64,000 nt of DNA. It comes from Burkholderia sp. Ax-1724. GTDB lineage: Bacteria; Pseudomonadota; Gammaproteobacteria; Burkholderiales; Burkholderiaceae. Below are positions 8,154-16,808 of the stretch, piece by piece (position 1 is the stretch's first letter; every line of letters begins with the position of its first letter). The stretch lies in NCBI RefSeq assembly GCF_011752995.1, contig NZ_VWWL01000003.1, positions 62,001 to 126,000 of the forward strand, written 5' to 3'. Under the pieces are notes generated by a model. The model did no database searches and had not been told where the DNA came from. It saw only the letters and a program-made list of their open reading frames with translations. The position numbers and the translations under genes were made by a program.

Positions 8154-8777
8154 TCAAGGCGTGCCGTTGCGGCAATACGCGCGATAACCGTCCCGCCCGG
8201 CCAGCCGCGCCATATACGCGGCCAGCGCCGGAAAATCGTCATGCCGTATCGGCGTGTCGAGCCAGCGATTGGCCGACAACGCGATCGGCACATCCGCGAG
8301 CGAAAACGCCGGCCCCGCGATATACGCGCCCGTGCGTTCGAGCTGCTGCTCGACGATCCCCATATGCTTCGCCCAGTTCACGCGCGACAGCTCGATCTGC
8401 CGCGGGTCCTGATGCTCGGGCGAGCGCCGCACGAGCGCCAGAAACGCGTAGCTCCACGAACGATTGAGCTCGCTCGCCTGCCAGTCGATCCATTGATCGC
8501 AACGCGCGCGCTCGCACGGATCGGCGGGATAAAGCCACGCGCCGCGATAACGGTTGGCGAGGTAGCGGATGATCGAATTCGACTCCCACAGCACGAAGTC
8601 GCCGTCGCACAGCACCGGCACCATCGCGTTCGGATTCAGCGCGCGAAATGCGTCGACCTCGGTCGAGCGAAAGCCCGAGCCCCAGTCTTCCTGTTCGAAC
8701 GCAAGTCCGAGTTCCGCGCAGGTCCACAGCACCTTGCGCACGTTGATCGAGGTGGTCTTGCCGAGTATTCGCAGCAT
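8154..8777 (-). CDS. Glutathione S-transferase family protein
   Basis: The protein has 207 residues. The N-terminal thioredoxin-like domain begins [20 protein letters not shown] and contains NPNAMVPVL (cis-Pro) and [10 protein letters not shown], the glutathione gamma-glutamyl recognition motif. The C-terminal all-helical domain includes [19 protein letters not shown]. It is a cytoplasmic enzyme that conjugates glutathione to electrophiles or acts as a thiol reductase; the substrate is unknown. The gene is transcribed away from the candidate effector at 9032, and their shared 254-base spacer carries an hrpII-box-like element directed at the effector. Confidence 0.9.
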   Translation of the reverse strand: MLRILGKTTSINVRKVLWTCAELGLAFEQEDWGSGFRSTEVDAFRALNPNAMVPVLCDGDFVLWESNSIIRYLANRYRGAWLYPADPCERARCDQWIDWQASELNRSWSYAFLALVRRSPEHQDPRQIELSRVNWAKHMGIVEQQLERTGAYIAGPAFSLADVPIALSANRWLDTPIRHDDFPALAAYMARLAGRDGYRAYCRNGTP

Positions 8778-8813
8778 GGGTTGTTATGGGTGGAGTGAGG
8801 TTGAGCCGATGGA

Positions 8814-8837
8814 TTCGGATTATCGTCCGTAATTTCG
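8814..8837 (+). promoter_or_regulatory. hrpII-box-like element (TTCG-N16-TTCG)
   Basis: TTCG at 8814-8817 and 8834-8837 are separated by exactly 16 bases and oriented towards the 753-residue candidate effector, 194 bases before its ATG. That is a long but acceptable leader for such promoters. It is the third element of this type ahead of an uncharacterised gene in the first 9 kb. Confidence 0.5.
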
Positions 8838-9031
8838 CGACCAGGGAAGAACGAAATCGTCAGGAGGCCGACTATCGCTGCCAGTCTTTTTCGCAACGAT
8901 AGTCGACGAGCCGTATGTTCACATCGAGCACTGCATGAGTCTGCGTGCAGGGTCCGCGATCTTTTCCGATCGTCAGGCCGGAGTGGTGATGGACAGGCCG
9001 TTTGTCCCACTCCCCAACCCGACATCCGATC

Positions 9032-11293
9032 ATGCCCGAAATCCGCACCTCCTCCTCCCGTTTCAGCGATTCCAGCGCAGCCGCCAGCGTGCTCTCATCC
9101 GGGCACGACAACGACGTTCAGGACGCGCGACGAACGACGACCCCGACTCCATCCGTCCAGTCCCGAGGATCGCAGGACGATCGTTTCTCGCACCTGCCTG
9201 CGCGCAGCACCAGCAGGAAGAACAGTGCGAGGTCGCAAGACCCGGCGCAGGACAAGGCACAGGACTCGGGCGACGCGACGAACTCGGGCCCGAGCTCGAA
9301 CCCGAGCCTGGCCACCGCCAACAGGCCGCGCGGGTCGTTGCCTCTGTCCGGCCGGGAACGCTCCTCGACGGAGGCCGCGACGCCGGCCGCCACCGGTGCG
9401 AGCGCCGGCACGGCGCCCGAGATCGAACTGCGGAATATGTCGACCGGTCAGCTCGCGCGCCTCGGCCATGAAGAAGCGCAAACGATGCTGAGCAACCTCG
9501 AGGATCTGTCCAGGACATTGACGGATTCGCTGCGCGACATCGGCAAGATGCACGGCCGTGTGAAGGCGGCGTTGAACAAGGCGGATCGCCCCGTCCCGCA
9601 CGACACCCAGATCCGGCATCTTGAAGAGGTCCAGCATTGGATATCCATGATGCAGTTGCAAAAACAGGGGCTGGACCACTTGCGCGACCACCTGACCCAG
9701 TCCCTGGGGTCCGGCAAGGCCGACACGGCGAAGAGTCGCAGCTGGACCGAATGGCTGAAGTCCACTCCGGTGCAGAAAGCGATCGCCGCCGCGGAAGTTG
9801 CCATCGCGATGGGGTTCAAGTTCGGTGCCTGGTACGGCGTGGAGGCCATCCTCCCGGGCAAGGCCAGCGCGTTCGAAACCACCGCCAAAACCGCCTTGCT
9901 GGTCACGCAGCGCATCCTGCTATCCCTGACCCTCGCCGGGGTCGGCGAGTACATCCCCGGTACCGATGGGCCGAGGCGCTGGGCCAAAGCCGGCGGAGAT
10001 ATCAAAACGATCCAGGGATTCGGCCAGGCCATCGATCAGCTCATTACACTCGCCGGGCAATTCGGAACCAATGCGGCGAGCGGACAGGCCGCCCCCTCGT
10101 TCGGGCAGATCGCCGGCTTCGGGCTGGTTGGGCTGGGCGGCGTGCTGCAGACGGGCGCGCTGAACAAGCCGGTCCTCGGCGCCATCGGCCATCTGCGCGG
10201 CGGCAACGATAAGGCCGGACAGCCCATCGAATTCGTCAATACCGACGAGCTGAGAGCGGCCCAAAGCCAGCAGGCACCCGCCGGGGCTCTTCCGATCGAA
10301 GCATCCGACATCGACCTGGAAGACGGCCGCGGGCTCGTGACGCAAGGCGGGCGCGGCAATACCGATGTGAATACCCTGATTAATGACTTGTGGACGAGTC
10401 AGGTCCCGGCCATGCAGGCGCACATCGTCCGGGCCTTCGACTCCATGTCCGGCGTGCATCGGGCCCTCACCGCCCCGGCCGGATCGGCGCAGGACATCGC
10501 CGAGGCGGCGGCAATGGAAACCAGCCGGGCCATGTTGCAGTCCGTCTCGCCCCACGATCACGAGGCGCAGATGGAGAAATTCAAGCAGGACCTCGATTCG
10601 ATCCGGAAGGCGGCGACTGACGTGAGCAACAGCCTGCCCAAGAACGACGGACTGCGGGCCCAGATCGAGACGGTGTTCCAGGATGCGACAAAGATGGCAG
10701 AGGCGGTGACCAAGGCGTCGAAGAACCTCACGACGCACGAGACTGCGTTCCTGCGCGGCATGACCAGCCTGGGCGCGACCGGCCTGCTGCTGAGCTTCAT
10801 CGGGCCGCCCACCGGCAACCAGTGGCTGTCGAACGTCAACAACCGCGCCGCGATCGCGGGCCTGACGTCCTCTATCGGGCAGAACCTCGCCAACCTCGGC
10901 CAGTTCCTCGGCGGCGCGAAACCCGAGGACGGGCGTTTGATGCGTGTTCTGAAAATCGGCCTCGACAGCGAGAACGACAACCCGGTCCTCCAGTTCGCCA
11001 AGGACTGGGGACGCAACACCCGGTTCCTGCCCATCGAGTTCGTGCCGCTGACGATCTCGACGACACTCGCCGAAATGGGCAGCAAGCTGAAGGGCCAGAT
11101 TCCCGAGGCGCCGCTGCGGGCCACCCCGTCAGTCACCACCGACCGGCTCATGATGGAAGCCCTGAGAATGGCGCTCAGCAACGCCTTTATGGTCTTCCGG
11201 CTCGGCCACAAGCTGGAGTGGCACCACTACGCCGCGATGGCCTCCACGTTCGCCGGCGCGGCAACGGCCTTGGGGACCGAGTTGCGCGGGTAG
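9032..11293 (+). CDS. Candidate type III effector or translocator-like protein, 753 residues
   Basis: The start is ATG 9032; an in-frame TTG at 9002, closer to an AGG, is possible. Residues 1-135 are disordered and very rich in Ser, Arg, Thr, Gly and Asp (SSSRFSDSSAAASVLSSG), typical of type III secretion signals, with no Sec signal. Residues about 140-225 are helical, probably coiled. Hydrophobic stretches follow: AIAAAEVAIAMGFKFGAWYG, GQIAGFGLVGLGGVL, GMTSLGATGLLLSFIGPP and the C-terminal MASTFAGAATALGTELRG. A second helical block lies around residues 460-570. No enzymatic motif or named family was recognised. An hrpII-box-like element lies upstream. A membrane-acting effector or pore/translocator protein is the best guess; a non-secreted membrane protein is the alternative. 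Confidence 0.62.
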   Translation: MPEIRTSSSRFSDSSAAASVLSSGHDNDVQDARRTTTPTPSVQSRGSQDDRFSHLPARSTSRKNSARSQDPAQDKAQDSGDATNSGPSSNPSLATANRPRGSLPLSGRERSSTEAATPAATGASAGTAPEIELRNMSTGQLARLGHEEAQTMLSNLEDLSRTLTDSLRDIGKMHGRVKAALNKADRPVPHDTQIRHLEEVQHWISMMQLQKQGLDHLRDHLTQSLGSGKADTAKSRSWTEWLKSTPVQKAIAAAEVAIAMGFKFGAWYGVEAILPGKASAFETTAKTALLVTQRILLSLTLAGVGEYIPGTDGPRRWAKAGGDIKTIQGFGQAIDQLITLAGQFGTNAASGQAAPSFGQIAGFGLVGLGGVLQTGALNKPVLGAIGHLRGGNDKAGQPIEFVNTDELRAAQSQQAPAGALPIEASDIDLEDGRGLVTQGGRGNTDVNTLINDLWTSQVPAMQAHIVRAFDSMSGVHRALTAPAGSAQDIAEAAAMETSRAMLQSVSPHDHEAQMEKFKQDLDSIRKAATDVSNSLPKNDGLRAQIETVFQDATKMAEAVTKASKNLTTHETAFLRGMTSLGATGLLLSFIGPPTGNQWLSNVNNRAAIAGLTSSIGQNLANLGQFLGGAKPEDGRLMRVLKIGLDSENDNPVLQFAKDWGRNTRFLPIEFVPLTISTTLAEMGSKLKGQIPEAPLRATPSVTTDRLMMEALRMALSNAFMVFRLGHKLEWHHYAAMASTFAGAATALGTELRG

Positions 11294-11598
11294 TCCGGCC
11301 TCGTTGGGCCGCGGGGTTTCGGAAAAAGGACTTCGGAAAACGGCAAACAAGGCACACGAGGCACACGAGGCCATTCCGGGCAGGCTATTTCGAGCGGCAA
11401 ACGCGGGGCTCATCGGCCTTGCGAGCCGCGCATTCCCCGCTCCTACCTTGGCCCGCGGCCATGCTGCGCGCCAGGGTAGGTCAGGAATTGCCGCCCGGGA
11501 AGAGCGCGTGCTAATGTTTGATTAAAGCGTTTGATGAAAGCCGGGGATGGCGCAGCGCCGTCCTCACCGGGAAGCCATTTACCGCAGCGAGCGTCGCC
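11294..11598. other. Intergenic region without a supported gene
   Basis: It contains a small direct repeat (AGGCACACG twice near 11350) and some GC-rich hairpin potential, but no convincing terminator, promoter or gene. Confidence 0.5.
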
Positions 11599-11964
11599 AT
11601 GAGTGATGTACGCCAACATCTGAGTCCCCGTGACCGCCTCGAGCTGTTGTGCTGGCTCACGTGCGGAAGCCTCGGCGCTTATTATCTGAACGAAGACTGG
11701 CCCGACGCGGCGTTTCACGTGCAGTCCGCGCACAAGTGGCTCGATCGCCGCGCACGCGAAGCCGACTGGCTTTCTATCGCGAAGCTGTCGGCCACCGCGG
11801 TCGAAATCGCGCGGCGCCACGCGCGCTTCGTCGAGGCCGACTGGGCGCGCGATGCGGTCGAAGAAATTCTCGATACCGACGAAATCGACCCGCAAGCCCG
11901 GCTGCTCAAGCAGGTGCTGGCCGACTGCCAGAACGCGCTCGCGGACAAGCGGCTCGCAGACTAG
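11599..11964 (+). CDS. Conserved hypothetical helical protein
   Basis: The protein has 121 residues from ATG 11599 (MSDVRQHLSPRDRLELLCWL). An upstream in-frame TTG at 11518 would add 27 residues but has a worse context. The sequence is alpha-helical, with a pattern (YYLNEDWPDAAFHVQSAHKWL, AVEIARRHARFVEADWARDAVEE) that recalls a pair of TPR-like helical hairpins, though no repeat is complete. There is no signal peptide or membrane segment, so it is probably cytoplasmic. It converges on the autotransporter gene and shares the hairpin at 12102-12135 as possible terminator. Function unknown. Confidence 0.65.
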   Translation: MSDVRQHLSPRDRLELLCWLTCGSLGAYYLNEDWPDAAFHVQSAHKWLDRRAREADWLSIAKLSATAVEIARRHARFVEADWARDAVEEILDTDEIDPQARLLKQVLADCQNALADKRLAD

Positions 11965-12101
11965 CCTCCCCTGGAAGCGGAGCCCTCGCGGCGGGGCTCC
12001 CGGCATCGTTCCCGCGTCCTGCTCCCTCTTCCCGGTTACGGGTTTCAGTCCTGCGGTTTCAGCCCCGCAATCCAGTCCCTGGCCTCAATCCCCGCTTATC
12101 A

Positions 12102-12135
12102 GGGCCTCTTGGGTCGAAGTTCCCTCAAGAGGCCC
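12102..12135. terminator. Hairpin between converging genes
   Basis: GGGCCTCTTG (12102-12111) pairs perfectly with CAAGAGGCCC (12126-12135) around a 14-base loop, between the 3' ends of the helical protein gene and the autotransporter gene. The U-tract is poor on both strands, so termination efficiency is uncertain. Confidence 0.45.
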
Positions 12136-12167
12136 CTTCATGCACGCTCACGCATGTTCACGCACAC

Positions 12168-15100
12168 TCACCACGCCCAGCGCACGCCAGCGTCGCCGCC
12201 GATCACGCGCTGATGCTCGCCACCGAGGTTGGTCAGATAGCTCGCGGTCACGAATACGCTGCCGCGCTTCGTCAGTTGCGCGACGACGCCCACGCCGACC
12301 TGCCCCATGGTCTGCCCCACCGGCGTACCCAGCGTCGTCACGCCGCCGAAGGTGGTCTTGTCGTCGGCGCCGAACGAGCGCAGCACGTTCATGCGCAGAT
12401 ACGGCTTCCAGTTGACGCCGTTCGCGTCGAATGCCCATTGCAGGCGCGCGCCGAGGCGGCCGAGGAAGGTGTTGCCGTTATTCCAGTTCACGTCCGAGAC
12501 GCCGTCGTTGAACCGGCTCAGCGCGAGCCATTGCCACACCAGCTGCGCCTGCGGCTCCAGCGTCACGCCTTGCGCCAGCGCGATCGGCAAGCCCGCTTCG
12601 AGCGAACCCGTAAACGCGTTGCCGTCGGTCGAGCCGCCGATGCCGTCGGTCGAATGGGTGCGTACCGTGAGCGCGCTGCCCATCGCGACCGCATCGGTGT
12701 ACCAGCCGCCCGCGCCGATGTGCGTCCAGTAGGCGCCGAGGTTGTACGAATTGACCTGCAGCGAGCCGGCATCGTAGTCGTACTGCTCCAGCGCGAGGCC
12801 GTTCACGCTGCCCACCGCGCGCGCGAAGCCGAGGAAGAAGCCATAGTGATTGCGCGAGCCGTCCGCGCGGGTGTCCGCGTAGAGGTCCTGGCCGACCTGC
12901 ATGCCCCACACCGAGCCGTCGAACGAGGGCTTCACAGTGCCGCCCTGCGCGATATTGCTGTACGCCCCCCACGCGCGCGCCCATGCAGCGGGAACGCGGC
13001 CGTTTTCGGTCAGCAGGCCCTGCTCGCCCTGACGGTCGTGGAAGGTGTCGATCTGCAGGAGACCCAATTGACGCGCCACGCTCGGCGCTTCCGTATAAAG
13101 CGGCACCTCGGTGCGGTAGACCGGCGTGCCCTCTTCGGCCTTGTCGACCTCGTCGACGATCGACTCCGGCGTGCCCGGCGCCGTGGTGATCGGCGGCTGG
13201 GTGGCTTCCGGAATCGTATTGCGCAGATACCAGTTGTCGCCCGTGCCGGCGCTGACCCCGCCTCTCGCGAGGTAGTACTCGTAGGCCCCCGCCTTGACGG
13301 TCCCGCCCGCGAGCGAGAACACGTTCGCGCCGGTGGTCGAGCCGTTCGCGGCCTGCACGACCTCGATGCCGTTGGCGAGCGTCTCGCCACCCGGGCCGCC
13401 GACGTTCGTCACGTTCAGCGTGCTCGCGCCGCTTGCCGTGCCGCCGCTGATGACGAGCCGGTCCGAGGGCGCGCCGTCGCCCGCCAGATAGGTGTTCAGT
13501 GTGATCGCCCCGTTCTGGCCGACATAGTTGCCCGCCACGGTCAGCGTATTGCCCACGCCGCTGCCGCCGAGCCGCACGAGCCCCGCATTGGTGAGATTGC
13601 CGTTGATCTGGAAATTGCCGACGGGGCCGCTCGCGAGACTGGTGATTGCATTCGCCACCGCGATCGTGCCGTTGTTCGTGACGTTGCCGTTCACGCCGCC
13701 ATAGCCGCCGAGCGTCGCGCCCGCCGCGACTGCGACCGGCCCGCCGCCCGACAGCAGCGCGGCCGCATTGCCCGCGTCTCCCACGACCAGCGTGCCCGCG
13801 TCGACCTGGGTGCCGCCTGCGTAGCCGTTGGCGGCGCCATTGAGCGTGAGCGTACCGGTGCCGAGCTTCGTGAGCGAGCCCGCGCCCGTGATGTTCTGCG
13901 CGATCGTGGACTGGAACCCCTGGGTGTCGATCGTGCCGTTGTTCGCGGTGATGGACAGCGCGCGGCTGGCCGCCGGATCGAAGCTGGCGCCGAGTTGCAG
14001 CGTGCCGCCGTTGAGCGTCAGCGCGCCCGTTGCTGCGCCCAGTGCATTGTCGGCCGCGACGGAGAGCGTGCCCTGAGTGATCGTCGTGCCGCCCGAGTAG
14101 GTGTTGCCGCCCGCCGCGGCGGGTGCGAGCGTCAGCGTGCCCGCGCCGGTTTTCTCGACCGCCCCCGTCCCGGAGATGAGCCCGGTGTAGGTGCCGCCGC
14201 TGTCCTGCTGGAAGCGCACGAGCCCGTTGTCGGTCACCGAGAGCGGCAGGTTCGCCGCATTCGCCTGCAAGGTCGCGCCGCTATCGACGGTCGCGACGAC
14301 CGTGGCGGTCGTCGTGCCGAGCGTGCCGGTCAGGTTCAGCGTGCCGCTCTGCACGAGCGCGGTCGCGAACGTGCCGGTGCCGGCCCACGTCCAGTCGGTG
14401 CCCGCCATCGTCAGGCTCTGGTAGTTCACGAACGCGTTCGACGCGGTACCGCTGCCTTGCAGCTGCACGGTATTGGCGCCGCCGCCGCCATCGGCCGTGC
14501 CGATGATCTGCGAGCCCGTTTGCAGGATCAGCGAGTCGTTGCCGTTGCCGTTCTTGATGGCCGTGCCGCCGCCGCCCTGAATCAGGCCCGCGTTGGTGAT
14601 CGTCGTATTGCCGTTGGTCGAGCGCACGCCGATACCGTTGTCGCTGATGATCTGGCCGCCCGCCTCGTTCGTGATGGTGGCCGTAAACGAGCTGCCGATC
14701 GTGTTCGACACCACCGCGTCGACGTTGCCGCTGCTCGATGCCGTGCCGGTGGTCCGAATCGTGCCGCTGTTGACGAGCGTATCGTTGTTGCCCTGCATGT
14801 AGACCGAAGTGCTGTCCCTGCCCGAGGCCGTCAGCGTGCCGCTGTTGTTGATGGTGCCGCTGCCGCCGAGCAATGACGCCGCGCGCGCGTTGCTGCCCGA
14901 GGTCGTCACCGAGCCGGTGTTGATGAGCGTATTGCCCGACGCGCCGGTATTGCTTTGCCCCCACGCGGCCGTCATGCCGTACGAGTTCGCGCCGCTCGTG
15001 GTAATCGTGCCGTTGTTGACGAGCGTGTTGTTGTCGCCGTTCGCGGCGATGCCGTCGTTGTACGCGCCCGTGGTCGAAATGACGCCGCTCGCGCCGTTGG

Positions 15101-15461
15101 TAATGGTATTGCCGCTGCTCATGCCGATCAGCATCGCGCCGCGATTCGCGACGCCCGTGCCGTTACCCGACAGCGAAAGATTGCCGTTATTGGTAATCGA
15201 ACTCGATGTATCGACGGAAAACGGCGTGGCCGTGCTGGAGAGCACATAGCTGCCGCTCGCGGTGCTATCGAGATTGATCGTGACATTGGTGCTGCCCGTC
15301 ATCGCCACGACGGACGGCACGCTCGCGCCGCTACAGGCGATGGTCGCATTGCTCGACGGCGACGTGTTGGGCGGCGAGCACGCCGCCCACGCGTAGACCG
15401 GCATGCCGCCGGCCAGGAACGCGCCACCCCACAGTCCCGCACTCCACACGTTGCGTTTCAT
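12168..15461 (-). CDS. Type V autotransporter with beta-helix passenger
   Basis: The protein has 1097 residues from ATG 15461, after AGGGA. Residues 1-27 (MKRNVWSAGLWGGAFLAGGM...) are a Sec signal. The passenger (about 28-830) is a low-Cys beta-helix with many Asn/Gly/Thr-rich repeats such as NTLVNNGTITTSGA and autotransporter repeats (GNTYSGGTTITQGTLSVAA, GTLTLNGAANGYAGGTQVDAG). The last 270 residues form the 12-strand beta-barrel, ending GGDAGVRWAW with a terminal aromatic residue as required for BAM recognition. The passenger should be displayed at or released from the outer membrane as adhesin or biofilm factor; no protease triad is seen. The gene is a single unit. Confidence 0.92.
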   Translation of the reverse strand: MKRNVWSAGLWGGAFLAGGMPVYAWAACSPPNTSPSSNATIACSGASVPSVVAMTGSTNVTINLDSTASGSYVLSSTATPFSVDTSSSITNNGNLSLSGNGTGVANRGAMLIGMSSGNTITNGASGVISTTGAYNDGIAANGDNNTLVNNGTITTSGANSYGMTAAWGQSNTGASGNTLINTGSVTTSGSNARAASLLGGSGTINNSGTLTASGRDSTSVYMQGNNDTLVNSGTIRTTGTASSSGNVDAVVSNTIGSSFTATITNEAGGQIISDNGIGVRSTNGNTTITNAGLIQGGGGTAIKNGNGNDSLILQTGSQIIGTADGGGGANTVQLQGSGTASNAFVNYQSLTMAGTDWTWAGTGTFATALVQSGTLNLTGTLGTTTATVVATVDSGATLQANAANLPLSVTDNGLVRFQQDSGGTYTGLISGTGAVEKTGAGTLTLAPAAAGGNTYSGGTTITQGTLSVAADNALGAATGALTLNGGTLQLGASFDPAASRALSITANNGTIDTQGFQSTIAQNITGAGSLTKLGTGTLTLNGAANGYAGGTQVDAGTLVVGDAGNAAALLSGGGPVAVAAGATLGGYGGVNGNVTNNGTIAVANAITSLASGPVGNFQINGNLTNAGLVRLGGSGVGNTLTVAGNYVGQNGAITLNTYLAGDGAPSDRLVISGGTASGASTLNVTNVGGPGGETLANGIEVVQAANGSTTGANVFSLAGGTVKAGAYEYYLARGGVSAGTGDNWYLRNTIPEATQPPITTAPGTPESIVDEVDKAEEGTPVYRTEVPLYTEAPSVARQLGLLQIDTFHDRQGEQGLLTENGRVPAAWARAWGAYSNIAQGGTVKPSFDGSVWGMQVGQDLYADTRADGSRNHYGFFLGFARAVGSVNGLALEQYDYDAGSLQVNSYNLGAYWTHIGAGGWYTDAVAMGSALTVRTHSTDGIGGSTDGNAFTGSLEAGLPIALAQGVTLEPQAQLVWQWLALSRFNDGVSDVNWNNGNTFLGRLGARLQWAFDANGVNWKPYLRMNVLRSFGADDKTTFGGVTTLGTPVGQTMGQVGVGVVAQLTKRGSVFVTASYLTNLGGEHQRVIGGDAGVRWAW

Positions 15462-15854
15462 TCTTCTTGTCCCTGAAGTTGAATATTTTGGCTTCCGGTT
15501 TATAGCATCCACTTACAAGATCGCAGGATGCGTAACGGATTATTCGTAAAATATTTCACCGTTGCAAATTTGTCTCTTTTTTTTGGCTCGCCAATCTGCT
15601 AGCTCGATGCCTCGGAGCCGGTGGCGTTCGGTGGGACTGTTTGAAAACCGCTGGCGCGGCCGATCCGGCGGGGCTCGGTGGTTGGGGCGTGAGCGGGCCG
15701 TGTCCGGGTTGTCGTTGCGTCTTGACCCCTTAAAAAATCCGGGGCGCATGTGGCGTCGTTCACGGGCTGTTGTATTTCGATTGAAAATCCCGTTTTAGAA
15801 CCCGGATCTAAAAGGCGAATTCAACATTCGTCGCCCTTTAATCCGCCGCGCCAT
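15462..15854. other. Intergenic region upstream of the autotransporter
   Basis: The part nearest the autotransporter is AT-rich and presumably holds its promoter. No gene, terminator or repeat can be supported in the remainder. Confidence 0.5.
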
Positions 15855-16220
15855 TCACGGTTCCACGGCGGCCTTCAGCTTCAGCAGCGCCTGATCCCAT
15901 TGCTGCGAAATCGCGTCGAGCGCGCGCCGCGCCGCATCGAGATGCGCGGACTCGAACGCCCACAGGCGCTCGCGCCCTACCTTCACGTCGCGCACGAGGC
16001 CCGCGTCAGCCAGCACCTGCAGATGCTGCGTGACCGACTGCCGTGTGATCTCGGTGCCGGCCGTCAGTTGCGCAATCGACATCGCGCTGCCCGCGCACAG
16101 GGCGGCGAGCAAACGCAGACGCGTTTCGTCGCCGAGCGCCGCGAACACCGGCGCGCAGTTGCGCAGCGTCGCGGCCTTGAGGCCCGATCGCGCCGGCGTG
16201 GCCTTAGCCTTGGGCGACAT
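15855..16220 (-). CDS. ArsR/SmtB-family transcriptional repressor
   Basis: The protein has 121 residues with a winged-helix fold: FAALGDETRLRLLAAL, then the recognition helix TEITRQSVTQHLQVLADAGLV and the wing VKVGRERLWAFE. It lacks the ELCVCDL metal-binding Cys motif of true arsenic sensors, so it belongs to the metal-independent branch typically paired with SRPBCC/AHSA1 proteins. Its start overlaps the end of the upstream AHSA1-domain gene by 17 bases, so the two are translationally coupled. The palindrome at 16664-16687 over the operon start is the likely binding site. Confidence 0.9.
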   Translation of the reverse strand: MSPKAKATPARSGLKAATLRNCAPVFAALGDETRLRLLAALCAGSAMSIAQLTAGTEITRQSVTQHLQVLADAGLVRDVKVGRERLWAFESAHLDAARRALDAISQQWDQALLKLKAAVEP

Positions 16221-16665
16221 GTCGTTCGATATTGCCCATCTGCTGCGTCCAACCGCCGTCGTTCAGACGGAACGCTGCCTCGCGACGCGCGAGCGGCAAT
16301 CGATCGAAGCCCGATTCGACGACGCGCAGCAGCGTGCCGGAGCCGACCTCGCTCAGATCGAATTCGACCAGCGTGGTCGGCTCGGGGGTATAGTCGACGG
16401 CCATATCGACCGCGGCCGGATGCCAGCGCCACGACAGATGATGCTCGGGCTCGACGCGTTCGACGAACACGTCCATGACGAGATACTCGTAGCCCGGATA
16501 GGTGATGTGCCCTTGCACGGATTGTCCGGCGACGAACTGCTTGCCGGTCAGATTCACGCCGAACCATTGGCCGAATTCCTCGGCGTTCGAGAGCGCGCGC
16601 CAAACGCGCGAGCGCGGCGCATTCAGCAGAATCTGTTTTTCGATGCGATCGGTCGATGAGTTCAT
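16204..16665 (-). CDS. SRPBCC/AHSA1-domain protein
   Basis: The protein has 153 residues and begins MNSSTDRIEKQILLNAPRSRVWRAL, the standard opening of the Aha1/START-like helix-grip fold. It continues with EEFGQWFG and ends in a helix covering NDGGWTQQMGNIERHV. These proteins bind hydrophobic ligands in the cytoplasm; the ligand is unknown. It is the first gene of a two-gene unit with the ArsR repressor. Its ribosome-binding site AGGAGG lies between the arms of a perfect inverted repeat, pointing to autoregulation. Confidence 0.9.
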   Translation of the reverse strand: MNSSTDRIEKQILLNAPRSRVWRALSNAEEFGQWFGVNLTGKQFVAGQSVQGHITYPGYEYLVMDVFVERVEPEHHLSWRWHPAAVDMAVDYTPEPTTLVEFDLSEVGSGTLLRVVESGFDRLPLARREAAFRLNDGGWTQQMGNIERHVAQG

Positions 16666-16687
16666 ATGCAGCCTCCTGACTGCATAT
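16664..16687. promoter_or_regulatory. Probable operator of the AHSA1-ArsR operon
   Basis: ATATGCAG (16664-16671) and CTGCATAT (16680-16687) form a perfect 8-base inverted repeat with an 8-base spacer. It covers the ribosome-binding site and first base of the AHSA1 start codon. A further half-site ATATGCA lies at 16705-16711. Its place at the head of an operon encoding an ArsR repressor makes autorepression likely. Confidence 0.55.
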
Positions 16688-16808
16688 TAGAAACACGACC
16701 CGCGATATGCAAGTGTTTGGCTGCGCTTTTTTTGAGGCATCGCCATGAGAGCCTGCATCGGAGCAGGCCCTCTCCCGGCGCACGTTTCTCGGCACATTTC
16801 TCGGCGCG

